DNA of 10,621 bases, taken from assembly GCA_027596195.1 (NCBI GenBank), contig JADGJG010000946.1:1-10621 (forward strand), read 5' to 3'. A program made the translations under genes and the position numbers. The notes under the pieces were generated by a model. It searched no databases, was not told the DNA's origin, and saw nothing but the letters and a program-made list of their open reading frames with translations. Source of the DNA: Podochytrium sp. JEL0797. Taxonomy: Eukaryota > Chytridiomycota > Chytridiomycetes > Chytridiales > Chytriomycetaceae. Shown here in pieces: positions 1-7,745 of this stretch (the stretch's first letter is position 1; each line of letters begins with the position of its first letter).

Positions 1-32
<32 letters not shown>
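1..32. other. Poly-C contig end, probable artefact
   Basis: The window opens with 32 uninterrupted C residues before ordinary sequence begins. Read outward from the contig this is poly-G, the same as at the other end. Poly-G tails at read ends are a known artefact of two-colour Illumina chemistry, where no signal is called as G. It is best treated as non-genomic. Confidence 0.75.
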
Positions 33-534
33 ATAGCAGGAGTGTGCAAACAACAATTAACACATCTAAAAATCTCCTTTTTGATATTCTAAAATGCAAA
101 ACTTTGAAAGAACGACTCGTCTTCGTATTTTGTTTTCGCCATTTTGGGCAAAAAGAAAAAGAACGCGACTCAAGGTGCCCCACCAACGAGCACCGAATCG
201 CAACACCACACGCAGTCCGGAATAAATCAGACAAAGCGTGGGAGTAGGATGGGGATTTTTCAAAAATGTGTAAAATTGATCCGCGGAACGCAAATCAAAC
301 AACAGTAGAAAGAATGAAAATTGGATTGGAGAGATATGTGCAAGTAAAAATTGGGTAGAGGTCGGGGGGGTGAAAAACAACAACCAGAATGTCGCCCAAA
401 ACAAACATCGCAAGAGACAGCCGAGATTCCTCAACATCACCAATCAATGGTCGAAACCCGTGGTTCCACAACCGATCGAATGCACGAGGGATACCACGTC
501 GCCCCACAGCAAGTACGACAATCAGCAGCGACCG
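33..534. other. Stretch without a recognisable gene
   Basis: About 500 bp of mixed AT- and GC-rich sequence. Short open frames occur on both strands (for example 66-443 minus and 370-954 plus), but their translations lack domains and overlap one another. No intron-exon structure, RNA gene or mobile element could be supported. The only recognisable structure starts at 535, where the first copy of the diverged repeat begins. Sequence left of the contig end may hold the rest of a gene. Confidence 0.5.
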
Positions 535-781
535 GAGCGATCGGCTCACGGCGCTTGTAGCCCACGGCAATCTGAGCTCTTTGAAAGAAAGTGGACAAGA
601 GGGGGAGTGGAGGACCGATTTTTGGATACTTTTGACTCCACTCGCGTTTTTTCTGCCAATCTGTTGGATATTACCAGCATGATGCGCCAGTCCGTCTTTC
701 GCGAAAGCCCGCGAGTCCTCTCCAGACACGCCGCGTTCAGAAATCGCCTCACCGCCGGGACAAACACGACTACCCCATCCT
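535..781 (+). repeat. Diverged repeat, copy A
   Basis: Two blocks here match two blocks further right in the same order and orientation. Block 535-626 (from GAGCGATCGGCT through CTCTTTGAAAGAAAG to GATTTTTGGA) matches 1491-1619. Block 660-781 (from TCTGTTGGA to TACCCCATCCT) matches 2114-2232, with roughly 70% identity by hand alignment and one 3-nt gap. Between the blocks copy A has only about 33 nt, where copy B has about 490 nt, so copy A looks internally deleted or copy B expanded. In the second block both copies share a reading frame (FRNRLTAGT here against FRNHLSTAT there), which suggests a protein-coding origin. Confidence 0.7.
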
Positions 782-1036
782 TTCTTGGGATCACCACCCC
801 CTTGGATTCGTCCCGCCCGTCCCGCCTTTTTCGTCCCGCGGAATTAAGGTTTCAGAGACTCACCCTTTCCGAGAGGTTGAGTGATAATTGTCAAACTCCA
901 CTCGCGGAGAAACCCCTTAATATTTTTTCTCAACTCCGACCGTTCTATTCATAAACCATACTATACTTAGTCAATATCGAAATAATTAGTTTCTGTTTGG
1001 GTATTTGAAGAACAACGCAACCAAGACACCACCCAA

Positions 1037-1417
1037 ATGCCAGCCCAGCAAACCCAAGAGCTTCTCGACCGTGACGAGGTCCTCGCGACACTCAAGCCCG
1101 TCATCTTGGCCCGTTTGCTTCTCTGCCCCTTCTGCAACTACGAGCACATCAAAACTCACACCGGTGAGAGACTGTTCCAATGCCCTCACTGCACCTACGC
1201 GGCTGCCTCGCGTTCCAACCTTGGTTCGCAAGTCAAAACTATTCACAATGAGAGGCCGTTCCAATGCACCTTGTGCGCGTACGCCGCCGCCTCGCGTTCC
1301 GACCTGCAGCACCCTTTTTTTTTTTTTTTGTTTTCCATTAAAATTCCTTGTATTGCTAACCCGCCGGCTCAACACGAAATCCCTTTTCAATGGGAACCCC
1401 CAAGCAGGCAAACATAA
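1037..1417 (+). pseudogene. Degraded C2H2 zinc-finger protein fragment
   Basis: The frame from the ATG at 1037 encodes three consecutive C2H2-type fingers joined by TGER- and NER-type linkers, so the family is clear. C2H2 fingers normally bind DNA as C-x2-C-x12-H-x3-5-H. None is intact here. Finger 1 (CPFCNYEHIKTH) has lost about nine residues between the second Cys and the first His. Finger 2 (CPHCTYAAASRSNLGSQ) has Gln (CAA) in place of the first zinc-binding His. Finger 3 (CTLCAYAAASRSDLQHP) runs straight into a 15-T tract at 1315-1329, translated as poly-Phe, after which the sequence no longer resembles a finger. The 126-residue frame is most easily read as a relic. A short functional gene with unseen introns is possible but unlikely, because the finger 1 loss cannot be explained by splicing. 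Confidence 0.65.
1315..1329 (+). repeat. 15-T homopolymer inside the finger array
   Basis: Fifteen consecutive T residues replace the helix and His ligands of the third zinc finger. Read on the minus strand this is a poly-A run, as would be left at the 3' end of a retrotransposed sequence entering from the right. No target-site duplication was located, so simple slippage or a breakpoint is equally possible. Confidence 0.6.
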
Positions 1418-1490
1418 CCGTGGTGATTGCATCGCACGTGTGGTTGGATGAATTGCGGGAAATGGTAAAGGTGTCAATATAACGTGACAT

Positions 1491-2232
1491 GAGCGATCGG
1501 CTGATAACGAAGGTGAGCAACCGCCCCATCAATGGAGACAGGACGCTTTAGCTCTGTGATAATCTGCGCTCTTTGAAAGAAAGGGAACGGAAATGGGGAG
1601 TAGAAGGCTGATTTTTGGAAAAATTGTTTGGAATGTTTCAACGCGTATCCTGTCCCATCCTCAATGTACGAAGAGGACGTCGGTCAAGCCATCAAAAGAC
1701 AAAAAACTTCCAATGGAACAAACTTTCCCTTCTAGAAGCTAAGTAGAAGCAATAATATCAATATCGAAAGACGCGCCTTCCGTCCTCAAAGATTCGGTCG
1801 AGACCTGTCAACATCTCCAAACAGCATCAAAAACCCTGCAGAACCAATTAGCGCTAATGAAGTTCACGTACGAGTCCGATGACGAAGAGGACGAGGGACC
1901 CCTCTTCCAGTTTCCTTCCCGCATGCGAGTGGGTGGTGATCACCAGATGAACCAATACTTGTTGGATTTTAAACATCACCAGACAAATGCCATTGAGCGA
2001 GACGTTGCCAACAAGATCCGCCCCGCCACGAGCGTGCCGCCAGGATTCAAAACTTCCATCAACAGACGCACCTTCCACAGACGCGTCGCTCCGTCTGCAC
2101 TCAGTCAAGTGCATCTGTTGGAAATTCGCAAAATGATGCAGGTGAATTTTCGGGAAAGCCTCTGATTCGTCTCCCCACTCGTCGTGTTCCGAAATCACCT
2201 TAGCACCGCAACAAAAGGGATTACCCCATCCT
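1491..2232 (+). repeat. Diverged repeat, copy B
   Basis: This is the longer partner of the segment at 535-781. Its flanking blocks (1491-1619 and 2114-2232) match copy A. It also has about 35 nt extra near 1504-1540 and about 490 nt of central sequence that copy A lacks, which includes the acidic ORF at 1743-2165. In the second block the shared frame is broken here by TGA at 2163-2165, where copy A has CGA. Many of the other differences are C/T or G/A changes, consistent with decay by deamination. Confidence 0.7.
1743..2165 (+). CDS. Hypothetical protein fragment, acidic, no recognised family
   Basis: The frame is open from just after TAA at 1740-1742 to TGA at 2163-2165. The only in-frame ATG near its start is at 1857. 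The part before that ATG also looks protein-like (helical, with LKDSVETCQHLQTASKTLQ), so the real coding segment may begin at a splice acceptor: AG at 1734-1735 after a pyrimidine run, or AG at 1745-1746. From 1857 the protein opens with an acidic patch (ESDDEEDEGP), then a basic Arg/His-rich middle, and ends LLEIRKMMQVNFRESL. A CAG/GTGAAT sequence near 2141 could be a splice donor. Homology to copy A continues in frame past the stop, so this may be a dying gene. I do not recognise the family, and a function is not proposed. Confidence 0.35.
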   Translation, partial: VEAIISISKDAPSVLKDSVETCQHLQTASKTLQNQLALMKFTYESDDEEDEGPLFQFPSRMRVGGDHQMNQYLLDFKHHQTNAIERDVANKIRPATSVPPGFKTSINRRTFHRRVAPSALSQVHLLEIRKMMQVNFRESL

Positions 2233-2343
2233 TATCCACTTACCACGAGTGTGTCGAAAGAGAAAACGTTTCCAAAAAATTGACAAAAAATTGTATTTTG
2301 AAAAATCATACTCCGTTTCTTGGAGGAATACGAAATAGCCCAA
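2166..2343. other. Gap and 3' flank of the oxidoreductase gene
   Basis: This stretch includes the end of repeat copy B (to 2232) and then AT-rich sequence that must hold the 3' end of the minus-strand oxidoreductase transcript. No canonical AATAAA was seen on the minus strand. An AATACA-like variant lies near 2292-2297, inside a short imperfect duplication of AAAAATTG at about 2273-2293. Confidence 0.4.
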
Positions 2344-3953
2344 CTAAAGCTGCTCCACAGTAATCTCCATCCCAGCCTTTCTCAACCTCTCCACAATCAC
2401 CAACCCCATCGCCGTACTCGCCGTCAAAATCCCGCCTCTCTTGACCCCAAACGAACCCACCTCCGTCACCACCCCGGCATCCAACACCTTCCCATCCAAC
2501 GCCAAACACATGGCACTCTCAGCCAACATGATCCCCGTTCCCACGTACCCAAGATCCACGGGACTCTTGAACGTCGCAACAGCCTTGGACCCGTCTTCCG
2601 CCGTCCCCACATACTTGATGACATACTTGGATTTACGCAGGGTCTCTTCAGTCGCCGTGTTGGTTCCGGGAGGAACCATGGACGTGATGATCCACCGCGT
2701 GGGGGGCAGAAACACGGCCACCATGAACAACAGGTTCATCAACACAAGACCCGCGGCAGAGAAAAAGTTTTTGGTCACGCCGAGAGACTCGGTGTATCTG
2801 AAGTTGGAACCGTATGCGCGGTTGAGGAGGGAGAAGGAGCGGAGGACGTAGGCCGTGTTTCCGGGGGCCATGACAAAGATGGTTTCGTAGCGGTTGAGGT
2901 CTTTGTTGTATTCCAATACGACGGGAAGGGCGGCCTTGGGACGCGTGGCAACCTCTGTTGTAGGGGTTTGATGTGTGAGTTTTGGCCGTCACGGAAATCA
3001 CGCGTTTCTCACCATCCTTTGACACGAGCAGGTAAGGGTTTGATGATTCTCTCATCTGCGAAACTGTAGACTGCCCGATCAATTCGGCCATCGTATGGAT
3101 GGTACCGCCACTGATTCCGCCCCCCATTTTTTCCACCACAGTACGCACGGAAGCCGTCTTTTTTCCCTGCTGTGCGAAATAATCCGCGATCCTGTGAAGA
3201 GAAGGGTGTTCAGTTTGAAAGGACAATGAATGCGGGGGAAAAATGTGGAATGGGGGGGAAGGAAAATAAATGCGGGGGAAAAAGGTGGAATGGGGATCAC
3301 TTACAACAACGTGCCCACATCCGAAGGAAGCGAATCGAATCCACAACTCGGCACGATACGCACGCGTTTCTCAATCGCGGTTTGCTCATACGTGTCGATC
3401 GCATGACGGATAAAGGGTCCTTCTCCCGTCGAATCGACGTAATCCGTGCCAAAGCGGATACACGAGTCGATCAAAGGTTTCCCATACTTCATAAACGGTC
3501 CTATAAAGAACAAGAAAATGAGCAATAAAATAAAAGCAGATGGGTTACAAATATTAACAAGCCGTACCAACAGTCGACAAAATGACTTTGGTCGACGATA
3601 CGACCGTGTCCAAGGACGTTTCGTCGTGGGAATCCGCAATGAGGATCGCAATGTTTTGCGCCTTGGTTTTGATGGGGCCGTCGGCGAGTTTGGCCACCAT
3701 GGCGTCGCGCACGGCTTCGAGCTTGGTTCGGGAGCGTCCTGCGATGGCGAGTTTCATGGACTAGAACATGGTGGTGTGGGGGAGGGTAGGTGAGAAAAGA
3801 AGAAAGGGGTGCGTGACGAGGTTTGGAATTGTGTGGGGGTCACGCGGGGAAGCTTACCAATGGGCCTTTGCTGATGAGGTGTTCATAGGCAAATTGGCCA
3901 GTGAATCCAGTGGCTCCAAAGAGAACAACGTCGTAGGGTCTCGGGGCTGCCAT
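2344..3953 (-). CDS. SCCPDH: Saccharopine dehydrogenase-like oxidoreductase (SCCPDH family), five exons
   Basis: Five exons can be joined with GT-AG introns: 3953-3858, 3760-3568, 3500-3305, 3191-3013 and 2954-2344. The introns are 97, 67, 113 and 58 nt. The product is 424 residues, close to the usual length of this family. The N-terminus carries a Rossmann NAD(P)-binding motif (VVLFGATGFTGQ, residues 9-20). The family signature STVGPFMKYGKPLIDSC is rebuilt across the exon 2/3 junction and is followed by GTDYVDSTGE and CGFDSLPSDVGT. The C-terminal part has a hydrophobic segment at residues 286-304, the conserved DLGYVGTG..LAESAMCL region and GGILTASTAMG near the end. Despite the name, this family is not the lysine-pathway enzyme; members are NAD(P)-dependent oxidoreductases, often lipid-droplet or membrane associated, with uncertain substrates. 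The ATG lies 95 bp after the stop of the upstream phosphatase gene. Confidence 0.93.
3229..3295 (-). repeat. Two-copy 40-nt tandem repeat inside intron 3
   Basis: The plus strand shows AATGCGGGGGAAAAA starting at 3229 and again at 3269, each followed by a (T/G)GTGGAATGGGG stretch: one 40-nt unit and most of a second. It lies wholly within intron 3 of the oxidoreductase gene and explains why that intron (113 nt) is the longest of the gene. On the transcribed strand it is pyrimidine-rich. Confidence 0.8.
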
Positions 3954-4048
3954 TTGGTGGTTTTTTGGAAAGTTTTTGAGTGTCCATGTGGGAAAGAAAA
4001 AAGCCCTTTTCTCCAAGCCAATTCAAATCAAGAATCTATTACAATCAA

Positions 4049-6439
4049 TCATATTTTCCGTTTATCTCGCTCCTCCCACGCCACCAATCTCGCAACCACA
4101 GCCTCATAACAGAAAGCATACTGCTCAATCGACTGCACCATGCTCACGCGTTGCGTGCGGAGATGTTGGATAGTTTCAAAGATGGGATCCGGTTGATGTA
4201 ACGGCGATGATGAATTGACTGAAACCGGTGTCGAGGGTTGCGAAAATGGTTGTGAATTGAGGGATATCGACGGGAGGGGGGGTGGTTGCTTGTGGGTATC
4301 CTTTGGTGCTGCTGCTGCTGGTAGTGGTAGTATTGGAGGTACTGACGATTCACTGAATGGAAGTTGCTGTTGCTGGTACGCCGAGTCCATTGATGACGCA
4401 GGAGCATCACTCCACTCCCCGTTTTCCAACCGCCCCAACACACTGTCAACGGTACAAAAAGCCCCCGTGCGGCCACACCCAGCACTGCAATGCACCACCA
4501 TCGGCCCCGCCGTTTCCCCAGCCTCCCGCTGAAACGTGTTGGCGAGATCAATCACAGCCAAAACAGACTCCGCGTCCGCGGATTTGTGGTCCGGCCATTC
4601 GAGGTACTGCACGTGATGGATCGTTCTCGTTTCCGTCACAGGCAGCAAGGGAGGCGGCGGTGACATGTCCATTGCATCCGCATCCCCTGATTCGCCAACG
4701 TCTCCCTCCGATCGCACGGGATGTAAAGTCCGCACGAGTTCAAACCGCCGCACCACAACTTCACCCCCCCTCACAGCCTTCTGCTCCCCAAACACCACCT
4801 CCAACTCAGCCTCCGGGCCATGCGACCACGAAAACTGAGTGCACAGAATAGAACTCCCATTCGAATGCGCACTCCCTCCTCCTCCACCCACAACCACAGG
4901 AGACTGCGCCTCAGGCCAATACCGCACACACTTCACCCGTCCCTTCTCCTCCTCCTTCGTCAACATCACCACAACCGCAACCTTCTGATCCCAACACATG
5001 GCCCAAAAATCTCCCACCGTCGCCGCAACAGGCCCCTGCGTTCCAATATACCGTTTCCTCGCTGCACCCTCCCCAACCTCCATCAAACTCGCATTAATAT
5101 AATCACTCCTCTCCCCACCAACACCAACACCACCGCCCCTCCTCAAAACCACACTCGGATGCACAAGCCGCACTCTCGACGCATCAAACGGCACCATATC
5201 GCTATACCGATTCCGACCCCACGCTCCCCTCCCATGCGCCTCCTTCATCGAATACCCCGGCCCACCATCATCATCCATACTATCCCCCCGCATCCGCAGC
5301 TTCTGCACCTCCTCAAGGCGCTGGAACGCGCGTTCGAACCTCATCGCGACAGCCGGGCCTGGGGTCTGCGATAACGTGGTGAGCCAGGCTGGGAGGGAGT
5401 GGGCTGGGAGGGAGGCGAGGATAGTGTCGGGGAGGGTGAGGCCTGGTTTTGGGGTGGCTGAGGTTGGGAAGGTTGAACTGCTGCTGCTGTGGAACGTTGC
5501 GGCGCGGCGTGGGCTGTCGAGGGTGGTGGCGAGGATGGTGGTGGCGGGTTTTTTGAGGGAGGTGAGGTCCAGGCGTTGTGGGGGGATGAGGGAGAGGGTT
5601 CGGAGGTTTGGGGAGGAGAGGCGGCGTTGGAATTGAGTGGGGGAGGTGGTTGATGTGATGGAGGAGGGGTGGAGGAAGGGTTGTTGTTGCTGTTGTTGAG
5701 GTTGTTGGGTGGGGTTGCTGGTGAGGGGTTGTAGGCTGAGGGTGCGGTTGCCGAGGCGGCGGTGGAGGAGCGAGTCGGAGCGTTTTGGCTGGAGAGACTG
5801 GATTGGGGTGGGCGGATCCACGACGGGGGTGGTTGGGTTTGGGTGCGTCAGGCGGAAGGTGCTTGTGGAGGGGGGGAAAGCTTTTGAGTGGGTTTGCAGG
5901 AGGCGCTCGAGCGAATGGCGCTGGTGGAGTGGTTCGTCCGTGGCAGGTTGGGGCGGGGTGTAGGTTGTCGGAGACACGGGATCCGAGTGCGAGCGGGTGG
6001 ACAGGCGCAGGGCGTGCGAGTTCAAGGCGGTGCGCAGGATGGTCGTGTCGACCGTTGAGGATTCAGGAAAGGCGTATGGGCTCGCAACGGGCAGCGAGAC
6101 AGGCGGATGAGGTGCATCCTCTGGCGCAGAAGGTGCTGCGCCAGGCTCGCGAGACACACTCCCCTCGCCTGGCGCCTGAATAGGCTCGCCTGCCAGGCAA
6201 GGCCCAGGCCCCGCGCGTGCCTCACTGACACCTCCATCGCCACGCACAGCACTGCCGCTATCTATAGGTGCCACACTTGCCACCGGCCCCATTAGCGTTG
6301 CTTCACGATCCTCGCCATCGTCCTCGTCTGGCAGCTCATGTTCCAGCAGCGTGTGCATTGCCCGCGAAACTCGTCCGCCCTGCCAACACAATTCAGGGTC
6401 AGTGACGTGCTGCGTGCCGCAAAAGCCATCACAAACCAT
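4049..6439 (-). CDS. Protein tyrosine phosphatase with long disordered N-terminus (PTP paralogue 1)
   Basis: A classical cysteine-based protein tyrosine phosphatase of 796 residues with no coding intron needed. Residues 1 to about 370 are low complexity, rich in Ser/Thr/Pro, with a glutamine run near 245-253. The phosphatase domain follows: phosphotyrosine loop NRYSDMVPF (from N410), DYINAS, YIGTQGP, DFWAMCWD, WPD loop (W615-D617), P-loop HCSAGCGRTG with catalytic Cys651, and Q-loop glutamines at about 769 and 773. All key residues are present, so activity is expected. About 118 residues separate the catalytic Cys from the first Q-loop Gln, against 47 in human PTP1B; the excess is Gln/Pro/Ser-rich. 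The frame stays open to 6544 upstream, but the first ATG is at 6439; the next is at 6358. A 57-nt GT-AG intron directly after the first ATG is also possible. Fungal PTPs of this class often act on MAP kinases; that role is inference. Confidence 0.92.
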   Translation of the reverse strand: MVCDGFCGTQHVTDPELCWQGGRVSRAMHTLLEHELPDEDDGEDREATLMGPVASVAPIDSGSAVRGDGGVSEARAGPGPCLAGEPIQAPGEGSVSREPGAAPSAPEDAPHPPVSLPVASPYAFPESSTVDTTILRTALNSHALRLSTRSHSDPVSPTTYTPPQPATDEPLHQRHSLERLLQTHSKAFPPSTSTFRLTHPNPTTPVVDPPTPIQSLQPKRSDSLLHRRLGNRTLSLQPLTSNPTQQPQQQQQQPFLHPSSITSTTSPTQFQRRLSSPNLRTLSLIPPQRLDLTSLKKPATTILATTLDSPRRAATFHSSSSSTFPTSATPKPGLTLPDTILASLPAHSLPAWLTTLSQTPGPAVAMRFERAFQRLEEVQKLRMRGDSMDDDGGPGYSMKEAHGRGAWGRNRYSDMVPFDASRVRLVHPSVVLRRGGGVGVGGERSDYINASLMEVGEGAARKRYIGTQGPVAATVGDFWAMCWDQKVAVVVMLTKEEEKGRVKCVRYWPEAQSPVVVGGGGGSAHSNGSSILCTQFSWSHGPEAELEVVFGEQKAVRGGEVVVRRFELVRTLHPVRSEGDVGESGDADAMDMSPPPPLLPVTETRTIHHVQYLEWPDHKSADAESVLAVIDLANTFQREAGETAGPMVVHCSAGCGRTGAFCTVDSVLGRLENGEWSDAPASSMDSAYQQQQLPFSESSVPPILPLPAAAAPKDTHKQPPPLPSISLNSQPFSQPSTPVSVNSSSPLHQPDPIFETIQHLRTQRVSMVQSIEQYAFCYEAVVARLVAWEERDKRKI

Positions 6440-6484
6440 CGAATCGAAAAAATCAAAAAAATCGGAATTTCTTTTTTTGTGCTT

Positions 6485-6490
6485 GCTCAC
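6485..6490 (-). promoter_or_regulatory. Splice-donor-like GTGAGC over the PTP2 stop codon
   Basis: On the minus strand the last codons of the compact phosphatase read AAC GCG TGA, and GTGAGC spans the stop codon TGA (6489-6487). GTGAGC is a good match to a eukaryotic 5' splice site. A strong-looking acceptor (TTGTGTTGGCAG) lies about 110 nt downstream, near 6383. Joining those two sites would not enter the next gene's phosphatase frame, so an exon fusion by this pair is not supported. The site may be chance. Confidence 0.3.
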
Positions 6491-7641
6491 GCGTTCTCTC
6501 GCGTCAATGTCTCCTCGAGCTTCGCCAAAACAGCCTCGTAACAAATCTTAAACTGCTCTAGCGTCTGCACCATCATCACCCGCTGTCCGCGGAACGTCAT
6601 GACACACTGGTACACGGGATCACTCTCGAACGCCTCCGCCACAAAACTCGACGGGACCCCTTCAATGCCCGTACTTCCGCCCCACACACCTCCAGCCTGT
6701 GTCTGCAGACGATGCCACACACTGTCAATCGTACAGAACGTGCCCGTTCTCCCGACACCGGCGCTGCAGTGCACAATCATGGGACCCACGGCCGCGTCTT
6801 CCGCGGCCTTGTTTTTCGCGTTGGCAGTGTCAATCACGTCGAAAATGGCATCCGTGCTGGCGGCTTGGTGGTCTGGCCATTTGAGGTAGTGGACTTGGTG
6901 AATGGTGCGCACTTCTTGGGTGGAGATGGCAGCATCGCCAGGCGTGGTAGTGGTGCGTGTGAGACGGAAGGTGCGCACAAGCATCTCGTGCAGTGGTCTG
7001 TCTTTGATTTGGTCTTGTTTGACGAATTCGACTTGGATGTCCGAAAGTTCGGCATGGTGGAAACGCAAGGGGTCGTGCGCGTCTGGCCAGTACTTGTGAC
7101 ACTTTGGCACGCCCCTCTCCTCGAGCGGTGTCAGCATGACAACGACGCGCGAGGCGTTGTCCCAGACCATCGCCCAGAAGTCTTCTGCGGTGTGTGCGAG
7201 GGGGCCCTGAGCGGCAATGTAGTTGCAGCCTTGGACGGCGACGGCAGCGAGGCTGCGCGAGTCGACGTGCGAGGCGTTGATGTAGCGCGAGGGCGCCAGG
7301 GCGGCAGAGGCAGCGCGCGGCGTCGCGTGGTCGAGCTGCACCGCGTTGTGCGCAAACGGAAGCACGTTCGAGTACCGGTTGCGCTCGCGCGCGGAGGCCC
7401 CGTCCGAAGCAAACAAAGCGCCGCCGCCGCCAAACGCCAACGAAGAGAGCGCGTCGCCCTGAAGCCGAAGTCGCTGCGCGTCCTCGATCTCCTCGTACAT
7501 CTGAACAACGCGATCGCTGCCAGATGGCCCAGCAAGCGCAGCAACCCACCCAGGCAGTGGCTTTCCTGTGGCTGCAGGCGCGGTGCCCGCGAGGCGTCGT
7601 GCAGAGTTGGTAACGGGCGAACTTTGCGGCCGTCTTTGCAT
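6487..7641 (-). CDS. Protein tyrosine phosphatase, compact (PTP paralogue 2)
   Basis: A complete 384-residue classical tyrosine phosphatase, which hydrolyses phosphotyrosine through a cysteinyl-phosphate intermediate. Visible motifs in order: phosphotyrosine loop NRYSNVLPF (from N88), YINASHV, YIAAQGP, DFWAMVWD, VVVMLT, WPD loop (W255-D257), P-loop HCSAGVGRTG with Cys292, and Q-loop glutamines at 359 and 363. Position +4 of the NRYS loop is Asn, where the neighbouring paralogue has Asp; the equivalent position in PTP1B affects substrate choice. About 20 residues more than in PTP1B separate the P-loop from the Q-loop. The two phosphatases also share an N-terminal motif before the domain (LPGWVAAL here, LPAWLTTL there, then RLRLQGD/KLRMRGD), so they arose by tandem duplication. 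The frame opens a few codons upstream, but the first ATG is at 7641. Another ATG at 7718 is in a different frame and could act as an upstream ORF. Confidence 0.94.
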   Translation of the reverse strand: MQRRPQSSPVTNSARRLAGTAPAATGKPLPGWVAALAGPSGSDRVVQMYEEIEDAQRLRLQGDALSSLAFGGGGALFASDGASARERNRYSNVLPFAHNAVQLDHATPRAASAALAPSRYINASHVDSRSLAAVAVQGCNYIAAQGPLAHTAEDFWAMVWDNASRVVVMLTPLEERGVPKCHKYWPDAHDPLRFHHAELSDIQVEFVKQDQIKDRPLHEMLVRTFRLTRTTTTPGDAAISTQEVRTIHQVHYLKWPDHQAASTDAIFDVIDTANAKNKAAEDAAVGPMIVHCSAGVGRTGTFCTIDSVWHRLQTQAGGVWGGSTGIEGVPSSFVAEAFESDPVYQCVMTFRGQRVMMVQTLEQFKICYEAVLAKLEETLTRENA

Positions 7642-7739
7642 TCTGGTGAACAATTTTTGGCGAAGTCCGAAAGTGGCTGCGACTCAAGAACAAGGGCATC
7701 AAGAAAACCATTGATCATTCTTTATCCAATCAACGCGAG

Positions 7740-7745
7740 TTTATT
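7740..7745 (-). terminator. Poly(A) signal AATAAA for eL15
   Basis: TTTATT on the plus strand reads AATAAA on the minus strand, 99 nt past the eL15 stop codon. Cleavage 10-30 nt further would fall near 7710-7730, only about 70-90 nt before the ATG of the next gene (7641). The eL15 3' end and the phosphatase leader are therefore nearly contiguous or overlapping. Confidence 0.6.

Noticed and set aside
370..954. 194-residue plus-strand frame as a full gene
   Set aside because: It has no recognisable domain and odd composition, and competes with other open frames. Only its segment at 660-781 shows frame-conserved similarity to copy B, so it is noted as a repeat rather than a gene.
2648..3346. 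232-residue minus-strand frame as a separate protein
   Set aside because: It includes exon 4 of the oxidoreductase plus read-through of intron 3 and of intron 4; splicing restores the family sequence in a different frame.
4820..5963. Several plus-strand Arg- or Gly-rich frames opposite the long phosphatase
   Set aside because: They have low-complexity composition produced by C- or G-rich antisense sequence and no domain.
6440..6544. Upstream extension of the long phosphatase to 6544
   Set aside because: That codon is TTG, not ATG, and the extension overlaps the coding end of the upstream phosphatase; the first ATG is at 6439.
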